The notes beneath the pieces are model-generated. The model was not told the DNA's origin, made no database searches, and saw only the letters and a program-made list of their open reading frames with translations. Of a DNA stretch of 5,816 bases, positions 1 to 4,387 are shown one piece after another. Source of the stretch: Stramentimicrobium sp964525625 (GTDB lineage: Bacteria; Atribacterota; Phoenicimicrobiia; Phoenicimicrobiales; Stramentimicrobiaceae); contig CAZGKY010000131.1 in NCBI GenBank assembly GCA_964525625.1, forward strand, positions 1 to 5,816. Reading direction: 5' to 3'. The position numbers and the translations under genes were made by a program. The stretch's first letter is position 1. Every line of letters starts with the position of its first letter.

Positions 1-56
1 TTCGAGAAGGCGGTAGAACTATTGCCGCAGGTGTAGTTACTGAGATTATTGAATAA
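1..56 (+). CDS. tuf: Elongation factor Tu, C-terminal end (partial)
   Basis: Only the last 17 codons and the TAA stop (54-56) are present; the first full codon is at 3. The readable peptide REGGRTIAAGVVTEIIE is the typical end of bacterial EF-Tu, the GTPase that delivers aminoacyl-tRNA to the ribosome; it corresponds to the last strand of beta-barrel domain 3. The stop is followed after 60 bases by a strong hairpin, so tuf probably closes its own transcription unit. tuf next to rpmG-trnW-secE-nusG is a common bacterial arrangement. The call rests on a short but very conserved tail; which tuf copy this is cannot be told. Confidence 0.93.
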   Translation, partial: REGGRTIAAGVVTEIIE

Positions 57-116
57 TATTGAAATATATTAGTTTAAATAAAATTAAGGAAGCTTAGCAA
101 TATAAAATTAGTTTAA

Positions 117-157
117 ACAATAATTAAGACTGGGTGAAACCCAGTCTTAATTATTGT
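117..157 (+). terminator. Perfect 19-bp hairpin after tuf, probable terminator
   Basis: Bases 117-135 and 139-157 are exact reverse complements around a GAA loop, with the G+C-rich part (GACTGGG/CCCAGTC) next to the loop. The 3' arm is U-rich (TTAATTATTGT), but no clean U-tract follows, so this may be a weak or factor-assisted terminator, or an mRNA-stabilising 3' end. Its place 60 bases after the tuf stop, with a new promoter at 294, fits termination. The rest of the 57-360 gap is AT-rich with no ORF I can support. Confidence 0.75.
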
Positions 158-293
158 AAATATACTATCAGGGAACAGTGCAGAAAGATAATAATTATTT
201 TTCCCAATAGATATATTAAATTAGAATATTTATAAAACAAAATTAGGAAAACTTGAGATCTAATTAATTAAATAATAATAGGAAAATGATAGC

Positions 294-322
294 TTGACAG
301 GTATGCTAAAATGTGTTAGATT
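294..322 (+). promoter_or_regulatory. Strong sigma-70/sigma-A type promoter for rpmG
   Basis: A perfect -35 TTGACA (294-299) lies 17 bases before the -10 TAGATT (317-322). The -10 is preceded by TG at 314-315, one base before the hexamer, which makes it an extended -10. Initiation is expected near 329, giving a leader of about 32 bases to the rpmG ATG. It probably drives rpmG, tRNA-Trp, secE and nusG, as no clear promoter or terminator was seen between them. Confidence 0.8.
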
Positions 323-360
323 AAGTTTCGTAAATTTTCTCTGATAGTGAGGGATAAATA

Positions 361-510
361 ATGAGAGAGAGAATAGTATTAGCTTGTTCTGATTGTAATA
401 ATCGTAATTATTACAGTTATAAGAATAAGAAAAATACCTCAGGAAAAATATCCTTAAAAAAATACTGTAAATTTTGTAAGAAGCATACCTTACATAAAGA
501 GACTAAATAG
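361..510 (+). CDS. rpmG: 50S ribosomal protein L33, zinc-binding form
   Basis: This 49-residue protein starts MRERIVLACSDC and carries two CxxC pairs, Cys9-Cys12 and Cys36-Cys39. These are the zinc-ribbon ligands of the C+ form of L33. The family is normally 48-55 residues long, so the gene looks complete. L33 sits near the E site of the large subunit and contacts 23S rRNA. The ATG at 361 has a GAGGGA Shine-Dalgarno (349-354) at suitable spacing. It is the first gene after the promoter at 294, with tRNA-Trp 34 bases downstream, as in many bacterial genomes. In other bacteria C+ L33 and a zinc-free paralogue can be exchanged under zinc limitation; no zinc operator is visible here. Confidence 0.95.
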   Translation: MRERIVLACSDCNNRNYYSYKNKKNTSGKISLKKYCKFCKKHTLHKETK

Positions 511-544
511 TCTTTTATTTTTATAAAATAATTAAATAATAAAC

Positions 545-620
545 AGGTCCGTAGCTCTAACGGGAGAGCACCGGACTCCAAATCCGGGGGTTGCAGGTTC
601 AAATCCTGCCGGGCCTGCCA
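545..620 (+). tRNA. trnW: tRNA-Trp (anticodon CCA)
   Basis: A full 76-base cloverleaf can be folded. The acceptor is AGGTCCG/CGGGCCT with one G-U pair, the D stem GCTC/GAGC, the anticodon stem CCGGA/TCCGG with loop CTCCAAA, and the T stem GCAGG/CCTGC with loop TTCAAAT. The 3' CCA is encoded. The anticodon CCA reads UGG. A1-U72 and discriminator G73 are bacterial tRNA-Trp identity features. It lies between rpmG and secE, its usual place in many bacteria, and is probably processed from the rpmG-secE-nusG transcript. Confidence 0.97.
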
Positions 621-660
621 GATTTTTAAGAAATAAATAATGATGCTGAAAAGGTGAAAA

Positions 661-861
661 ATGAAAATTAGTCAATTTTTTCAAAAAATAGTCAGTTTCA
701 TTAAAGAAGCAAGAATGGAGTTGAAAAAAGTTACCTGGCCAAATAGAAAGCAATTAGTTAGCAGCACTATAGTAGTAATGGTTATGGTTGTTTTGGTGGC
801 GATCTATTTAGGATTTATTGACCTTTTCTTTTCTCGTATTGTTACTCTCATTCTGAAATAA
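661..861 (+). CDS. secE: Preprotein translocase subunit SecE
   Basis: This 66-residue protein is of the short, single-span SecE type. An amphipathic N-terminal helix (about residues 1-24) leads to the family signature ELKKVTWPNRKQL at about 20-32, followed by one hydrophobic membrane segment (about 36-60). SecE clamps SecY in the SecYEG channel of the inner membrane. The ATG at 661 has AAGGTG (651-656) just upstream, a slightly short spacing. tRNA-Trp ends 40 bases upstream and nusG begins about 73 bases downstream; secE-nusG pairing is very widely conserved. Nothing looks broken. Confidence 0.96.
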   Translation: MKISQFFQKIVSFIKEARMELKKVTWPNRKQLVSSTIVVMVMVVLVAIYLGFIDLFFSRIVTLILK

Positions 862-918
862 GATAGTTTTTATTAAAAGTATTAACTGATTTAATTTAAA
901 ATCTGAGAAAACCCTATT

Positions 919-929
919 GGGAGAGTGAT
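919..929 (+). promoter_or_regulatory. Shine-Dalgarno that points to a non-standard nusG start
   Basis: GGGAGAGTGAT resembles the full anti-SD complement GGAGGTGAT with one extra A. It ends five bases before the ATA at 935. The stronger rplL site (3689-3697) has nearly the same geometry relative to its TTG start. The nusG frame has a TAG stop at 929-931 overlapping this site, so translation must begin between 932 and 961, where no ATG, GTG or TTG exists in frame. Confidence 0.6.
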
Positions 930-934
930 AGAGT

Positions 935-1450
935 ATAATAAGATCTAACGAAGATAAAAAATGGTATGTAGTTCATACCTATTCAGGATATGAAAATAAA
1001 GTTAAGGCTAATCTGGAACAAAGAGTCAAATCTATGGGAATGGAAGATCAAATATTTCAAGTATTAATTCCCACGGAAAGAGTATTGGAAACAAAATCTG
1101 GTAAAANNNNNNNNNNTGTTGTAGTGCAGATGAAGTTGAACAATGATTCTTGGTATGTAGTGCGCAATACCCCTGGAGTTACCAGATTTGTTGGTTCTGG
1201 AGGAAAACCAGTTGCTCTTGACGAGCAGGAAATAAAGAATATTTTAAAACAGATGGGTCAGGGAGAGAAGAAACCGAAAATTGATATTGATATTGGAACA
1301 AGTGTTAATATAATAACCGGTCCTTTTACTGGGTATACCGGAAAAGTAAAGGAAATTGATGCTCAAAGAGGCAAATTGAAGGTTTTTTTGACAATTTTTG
1401 GACGAGAGACTTCAGTAGAACTTGAATACACTGATGTGGAAAAATATTGA
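935..1450 (+). CDS. nusG: Transcription termination/antitermination factor NusG (ATA start, internal gap)
   Basis: NusG binds RNA polymerase and links it to Rho or to the ribosome. The frame reads KKWYVVHTYSGYENKVK from 956, the classic start of the NGN domain, and continues to FQVLIPTERV. After ten Ns (1107-1116) it resumes at VVVQMKLNNDSWYVVRNTPG. The C-terminal KOW domain is intact (VNIITGPFTGYTGKVKEID, then LKVFLTIFGRETSVELEY). The first in-frame ATG is 1034, which would delete half of the NGN domain. Upstream, the frame stays open back to TAG 929-931 with only ATA (935 or 938) as a permissible start; I chose 935 from the Shine-Dalgarno at 919-929. As written it encodes 171 residues. About 8 codons, including the FPGY motif, seem missing from the gap; adding them gives about 179, near the family norm of about 180. 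Confidence 0.93.
   Translation: MIRSNEDKKWYVVHTYSGYENKVKANLEQRVKSMGMEDQIFQVLIPTERVLETKSGKXXXXVVVQMKLNNDSWYVVRNTPGVTRFVGSGGKPVALDEQEIKNILKQMGQGEKKPKIDIDIGTSVNIITGPFTGYTGKVKEIDAQRGKLKVFLTIFGRETSVELEYTDVEKY
1107..1116. other. Assembly gap of ten Ns inside nusG
   Basis: Ten Ns interrupt nusG between the codons for SGK and VVVQM. In E. coli NusG about 12 residues, including the conserved FPGY, lie between the matching positions, whereas this gap leaves room for four. The run is therefore probably a fixed-size placeholder, and the real gap is nearer 34 bases. That would keep the same reading frame. Confidence 0.95.
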
Positions 1451-1467
1451 TTATATAAATCTTCTTA

Positions 1468-1496
1468 TTGTAAAAATTATTTTTTGAAGATATAAT
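1468..1496 (+). promoter_or_regulatory. Probable promoter for rplK-rplA
   Basis: A perfect -10 TATAAT (1491-1496) lies 17 bases after a partial -35 TTGTAA (1468-1473, four of six matches). Initiation near 1503 would give an rplK leader of about 155 bases, long enough for a regulatory site; I could not recognise an L1-binding structure in it. In this AT-rich background a chance match is possible. The rest of the 1451-1658 gap shows no ORF or clear terminator. Confidence 0.5.
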
Positions 1497-1658
1497 AGCT
1501 TTGAATTTTTAACCAAATTTGAAGAGATAGATAAGCGTATTAAATGGATTAAGAAAATTTCAGGAAAGAGATAAATAAAAAATAATTATGTAAGTAATGT
1601 AAAAGTAAGTTTAATATGTATGGTTTTTGTAAAATGGAGCAAAAAGGGGTAATATAAA

Positions 1659-2081
1659 ATGGCAAAAAAAATAGTAGCCAATATAAAACTACAGATTCCG
1701 GCAGGAGCAGCTAATCCTGCACCACCGGTAGGTCCCGCTCTAGGACAGCATGGTTTGAATATTATGGAATTTTGTAAAGCCTTTAATGAAAGGACTAAAC
1801 AGGATATTGGTACTATCATACCGGTTATTATAACGGTTTATCAAGATAGAACATTTGATTTTATTTGTAAAAAGCCACCAGTATCTTTTTTATTAAAGGA
1901 AGCAGCCAAAATAGAGAAAGGCTCACCTGAACCAAATAAGAATAAGGTTGCTAAGATAACTAAAGATAAAGTTAGAGAGATTGCGGAGATAAAAAGGTCT
2001 GACCTTAATGCTAACGACATAGAAAGTGCTATGAAGATAGTTGAAGGTACCGCTCGTAGTATGGGTATCGATATAGAATAG
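1659..2081 (+). CDS. rplK: 50S ribosomal protein L11
   Basis: This 140-residue protein matches the usual L11 length of about 141. The N-terminal domain carries the proline-rich signature AGAANPAPPVGPALGQHG (about residues 16-33), then NIMEFCKAFN, the region where thiostrepton-class antibiotics and release factors act in other bacteria. The C-terminal rRNA-binding domain ends with EGTARSMGI, the family's C-terminal signature. L11 forms the base of the GTPase-associated centre on 23S helices 43-44, beside L10. The ATG at 1659 has AAGGGG (1644-1649) upstream, and no earlier start fits. It heads the rplK-rplA pair, with rplA starting 86 bases downstream. Confidence 0.97.
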   Translation: MAKKIVANIKLQIPAGAANPAPPVGPALGQHGLNIMEFCKAFNERTKQDIGTIIPVIITVYQDRTFDFICKKPPVSFLLKEAAKIEKGSPEPNKNKVAKITKDKVREIAEIKRSDLNANDIESAMKIVEGTARSMGIDIE

Positions 2082-2152
2082 AATATTATGAATAGAGATA
2101 TTGAAGACTAAAGATTAGTAATTAAGTGGGAGGATTTATCCATTTCAACCAC

Positions 2153-2160
2153 AAGGAGGA
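2153..2160 (+). promoter_or_regulatory. Ribosome binding site that fixes the rplA GTG start
   Basis: AAGGAGGA sits seven bases before the GTG at 2168. An in-frame GTG at 2126 lies 42 bases upstream and would place this near-perfect Shine-Dalgarno inside the coding region, so 2168 is the preferred start. Confidence 0.85.
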
Positions 2161-2167
2161 AATTGTA

Positions 2168-2878
2168 GTGAAGATCAGGAGTAAAAAATATTTAGAAAGC
2201 TTAAAAAAATACGAAAGAACAAAACTTTATACCATTGAAGAGGCAATAACATTATTAAAAAGGTTAAGTTGGGTTAATTTTCCAGAGACTGTTGATGTTG
2301 CTATTCGCTTAGGAATCAATACTCGTCGTTCCGAAGAACAGGTTAGAGGAGCAGTTGAGTTACCTCACGGTACGGGTAAGCAGAGCAGGGTATTAGTCTT
2401 TGCCGAAGGAGAAAAGGCACAGGAAGCCAAGGAAGCCGGAGCGGATTATATAGGGGGAAATGAATTAGCAGAGAAAATACTAAATGGGTGGATAGATTTT
2501 GAAGCAATAATTGCCACTCCTGAGATGATGAAAATAGTTAGCAAATTAGGCAGAATATTAGGACCTAGAGGTTTAATGCCCAATCCTAAGTTAGGTTCAG
2601 TAACACAGGATATTAAAAATGCGGTATTATCAGTAAAGAAAGGTAAAGTCGAATATAGGGCAGATCGCTTTGGAATTGTTCATGCTATACTTGGAAAAAT
2701 TAATTTTACTGATACACAACTCATTGACAATTTTTATGCTCTTATAGATGCTATCATAAAAGCAAAACCATCTTCATCTAAAGGCCGTTATATTTTAAGT
2801 ATTACCATTTCTTCTACCATGGGTCCAGGAATAAAGCTGGATATTAATAAAGTTTTAAGTGAGATTGAAAAGAGGTAA
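2168..2878 (+). CDS. rplA: 50S ribosomal protein L1
   Basis: From the GTG at 2168 the protein is 236 residues long, the normal size for L1 (about 230-235). It starts VKIRSKKYLESLKKYERTKL, matching the family N-terminus. The L1 signature LGPRGLMPNPKLGSVT lies at about residues 128-143 in domain II, with the VEYRADRFGIVH strand of domain I following. L1 binds 23S helices 76-78 to form the mobile stalk that helps deacylated tRNA leave, and in many bacteria it represses its own operon by binding the rplK leader. It lies 86 bases after rplK. A longer reading from 2126 (250 residues) would add MGGFIHFNHKEEIV, which does not look like L1. Its stop is followed by the L10 leader. Confidence 0.96.
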   Translation: MKIRSKKYLESLKKYERTKLYTIEEAITLLKRLSWVNFPETVDVAIRLGINTRRSEEQVRGAVELPHGTGKQSRVLVFAEGEKAQEAKEAGADYIGGNELAEKILNGWIDFEAIIATPEMMKIVSKLGRILGPRGLMPNPKLGSVTQDIKNAVLSVKKGKVEYRADRFGIVHAILGKINFTDTQLIDNFYALIDAIIKAKPSSSKGRYILSITISSTMGPGIKLDINKVLSEIEKR

Positions 2879-2920
2879 AGAGCATATTTTTAGTTGAGTA
2901 AATTATTAATAGAAACATTG

Positions 2921-3064
2921 TCAATCCTTAGATCGCAGGTACCACAAAGATAGATTAAGGTTGGAATAAAATAAGAAGGTATAATTGGTTTAATACCAGC
3001 CTGCTGAGGATTTAATTTAAAAATCCTTCCTTATTTTTTGCGACTAAGGTTGGATTTTTTTATT
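2921..3064 (+). ncRNA. L10 leader: cis-regulatory RNA ahead of rplJ-rplL
   Basis: The GCAGG (2935-2939)/CCTGC (3000-3004) helix is flanked by TCCTTAGATC on one side and TGAGGA on the other. This can form an outer TCCT/AGGA helix with G and A residues opposed, as in a kink-turn. An inner hairpin GGTAT/ATACC (2978-2982/2993-2997) caps it. This resembles known L10 leaders, which bind the L10-L12 complex for feedback control; in B. subtilis rplJL the mechanism is transcription attenuation. The leader continues into a terminator (3019-3061). Its 5' arm can instead pair AAATCCT (3021-3027) with AGGATTT (3007-3013), a plausible antiterminator. Fold and mechanism are inferred from sequence. Confidence 0.75.
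3019..3064 (+). terminator. Intrinsic terminator (attenuator) before rplJ
   Basis: Arms 3019-3033 and 3045-3059 pair through two five-base cores, AATCC/GGATT and CCTTA/TAAGG, separated by two T-T mismatches and extended by A-T pairs. The loop is 11 bases and a run of seven T (3055-3061) closes the site. It lies 43 bases before the rplJ start, inside the leader, as expected for an attenuator rather than an end-of-operon terminator. Confidence 0.8.
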
Positions 3065-3106
3065 ATATAGAAAAAAAGAAAATCATATTAGAAAGGAGGA
3101 AATTAA

Positions 3107-3637
3107 TTGCCATTATCTAAAGAAGCAAAAAAATTGATTATTCAAGAATTAATGGAAGAAATTAGAAAATCTTCGAGTATAGTTTTTTCAAATTATCAAG
3201 GACTAGATGTAAAGAGCATAACACAACTTAGAAATCATTTGAGGCAAAATGAGATAAAATTTAAGATTTATAAAAATACCTTAATTGGAATTGCTGCTAA
3301 AGAAGTGGGTTGGGGGAAATTAACCAGTAACTTATCTGGATCTACAGCCATAGCTTTTGCTTATAATGATTCCTTATTACCAGTGAAATTGTTGTATAAG
3401 TATTCCTTAGAAAATAAAGATCAGTTTAAATTGAAAATGGCTTTACTAGAAGGAAGAATCTATTCAGGAGAAGAACTAGAGAGAATTGCTTCCTTACCAG
3501 ACAAGGAAGAATTATTGGCAAAATTACTTGGTAACATGCGTAGTCCTATTATTTCATTTGTTTTAGTTTTACAATCACCCCTAACTGGATTAATAAACGT
3601 TCTCGAGCAAATTCGTAAGAATAAATCAGAACAATAA
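3107..3637 (+). CDS. rplJ: 50S ribosomal protein L10 (stalk base)
   Basis: This 176-residue protein starts at TTG 3107, with an excellent AAAGGAGG (3092-3099) seven bases upstream. The N-terminal domain reads KLIIQELMEEIRKSSSIVFSNYQGL and IKFKIYKNTLIGIA (up to about residue 66), typical of L10, which anchors to 23S rRNA beside L11. The C-terminal helix (about 131-176), which in L10 binds L12 dimers, is about ten residues longer than the E. coli or B. subtilis one. A third dimer site, as in Thermotoga, is therefore possible. L10 with L12 probably represses this operon through the leader at 2921-3064. rplL follows after 65 bases. Confidence 0.96.
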   Translation: MPLSKEAKKLIIQELMEEIRKSSSIVFSNYQGLDVKSITQLRNHLRQNEIKFKIYKNTLIGIAAKEVGWGKLTSNLSGSTAIAFAYNDSLLPVKLLYKYSLENKDQFKLKMALLEGRIYSGEELERIASLPDKEELLAKLLGNMRSPIISFVLVLQSPLTGLINVLEQIRKNKSEQ

Positions 3638-3688
3638 TCTAAAAAAATAAAATTGTATAACGATTAATATAGAGGTTAGATAGTGGAG

Positions 3689-3697
3689 AGGAGGTGA
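3689..3697 (+). promoter_or_regulatory. Perfect Shine-Dalgarno that sets an early rplL start
   Basis: AGGAGGTGA is an exact nine-base match to the usual anti-SD complement and lies five bases before the TTG at 3703. The GTG at 3694 lies within it and is unlikely to be the start. It is the strongest ribosome binding site in the window, which supports translation beginning well upstream of the canonical rplL N-terminus. Confidence 0.85.
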
Positions 3698-3702
3698 AAA
3701 AT

Positions 3703-4224
3703 TTGACTGAGAAGAAAGAAGCAAAGCCGAGCATGAATAAAGAAAATAATAATGAAGAAAAACAATCAAAGATGGAAAGTAAATCAAAAGAAAAGATTAT
3801 AGAAAATAAAGAGGTAAAAATGGCTCAAGAGAAAAATACCACCAATAATGTACAAGAAATTATTGATAAATTAGAAAAATTAACAGTATTAGAATTGGCT
3901 GATTTGGTAAAATCATTAGAAGATAAGTTTGGAGTTAGTGCGGCTGCTCCCATAATTTCCCAGACTGCTACTACTGTTTCAGGAGCTGCTCCAGCTGAGA
4001 AAGAAGAGGAAAAAACTGAGTTTGATGTTATATTGAAAGATATTGGTCCGAATAAAATACAAGTGATTAAAGAAGTCAGAGCAGCAACTGGTTTAGGTTT
4101 AAAAGAATCTAAAGACCTTGTGGAAGGTGCACCGAAGGCAGTAAAAGAAAAGGTTGAAAAGAAAGAAGCACAAGAGTTAAAAGAGAAGTTAGAAGCAGCA
4201 GGTGCTACTGTAGAAATAAAGTAA
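3703..4224 (+). CDS. rplL: 50S ribosomal protein L7/L12 with N-terminal extension
   Basis: From TTG 3703 the product is 173 residues, against about 120-130 in the family. Residues 1-39 are a charged low-complexity tail (20 of 39 are K or E) with no counterpart in ordinary L12. Canonical L12 then follows: the dimerising N-terminal domain (IIDKLEKLTVLELADLVKSL), an Ala/Glu-rich hinge (about 79-104), and the C-terminal factor-binding domain (FDVILKDIGPNKIQVIKEVR, then ATGLGLKESKDLVE). L12 dimers sit on L10 and recruit EF-Tu, EF-G and other GTPases. An internal ATG at 3820 with its own weaker Shine-Dalgarno would give a 134-residue standard form, so two products are possible. The core identity is certain; use of the extension is inferred. 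Confidence 0.95.
   Translation: MTEKKEAKPSMNKENNNEEKQSKMESKSKEKIIENKEVKMAQEKNTTNNVQEIIDKLEKLTVLELADLVKSLEDKFGVSAAAPIISQTATTVSGAAPAEKEEEKTEFDVILKDIGPNKIQVIKEVRAATGLGLKESKDLVEGAPKAVKEKVEKKEAQELKEKLEAAGATVEIK
3811..3822 (+). promoter_or_regulatory. Possible internal rplL start (GAGGT plus ATG)
   Basis: GAGGT (3811-3815) lies four bases before the ATG at 3820, which is in frame with rplL and begins MAQEKNTTNN. This is close to where L7/L12 proteins normally begin. The site is weaker than 3689-3697 but usable, so it could produce a canonical short L12 beside the extended form, or be the only real start. Confidence 0.45.
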
Positions 4225-4287
4225 ACTAAAACCAAAAAAATAATTTATCTTAATTATTCGCTAATTTATGCTTAAAAATAAAATTAA

Positions 4288-4337
4288 AAGAAGATACCTA
4301 TTTTCAAGTAGGTATCTTCTTGACTTTTTTTATTTTT
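4288..4337 (+). terminator. Intrinsic terminator between rplL and rpoB
   Basis: A perfect 13-bp stem (4288-4300 with 4309-4321; core AGATACCTA/TAGGTATCT) around an eight-base loop is followed by GAC and then a T-rich run (4325-4337, broken by one A). It begins 63 bases after the rplL stop. Partial termination here is known in E. coli, where it lowers rpoBC output relative to ribosomal proteins. This site would have the same effect. Confidence 0.85.
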
Positions 4338-4348
4338 AATGTTATGCT
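4320..4348 (+). promoter_or_regulatory. Probable promoter for rpoB, overlapping the terminator
   Basis: TTGACT (4320-4325, five of six matches) and TATGCT (4343-4348, four of six, with the key TA and final T) are exactly 17 bases apart. The -35 starts within the last two bases of the terminator stem, and the spacer is its T-run. Initiation would fall near 4355, leaving a leader of about 33 bases to the GTG at 4388. Chance cannot be excluded in AT-rich DNA, but both boxes and the spacing fit well. Confidence 0.6.
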
Positions 4349-4387
4349 ATTTATTTGTATAAAACTACAAAAAGGTTGGTGTTATCA

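Noticed and set aside
68..117. Direct repeat ATTAGTTTAAA at 68-78 and 107-117
   Set aside because: It is a short AT-rich match without further structure, likely chance.
417..602. Minus-strand ORF of 61 codons
   Set aside because: It lies antisense to rpmG and tRNA-Trp, lacks a ribosome site and resembles nothing known.
532..753. Minus-strand ORF of 73 codons containing AGPAGFEPATPGFGVRCSP
   Set aside because: This is the antisense translation of the tRNA-Trp gene, a peptide pattern often mis-annotated as a protein in bacterial genomes.
934..939. TATAAT just before nusG as a promoter -10
   Set aside because: No acceptable -35 lies 16-18 bases upstream, and it would start transcription inside nusG.
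1034..1036. ATG 1034 as the nusG start
   Set aside because: It would remove WYVVHTYSGYE and half of the NGN domain, which is plainly encoded in frame upstream.
1459..1491. ATCTTC/GAAGAT hairpin after nusG as a terminator
   Set aside because: The stem is only six bases with a 21-base loop, and no T-run follows it.
1586..1819. Minus-strand ORF of 77 codons
   Set aside because: It is a shadow of the 5' part of rplK and its leader; its Gly/Ala/Pro-rich stretch mirrors the L11 proline-rich motif.
3825..4235. Minus-strand ORF of 136 codons
   Set aside because: It is a shadow of rplL, Ser/Phe-rich because it is antisense to Lys/Glu/Ala codons.
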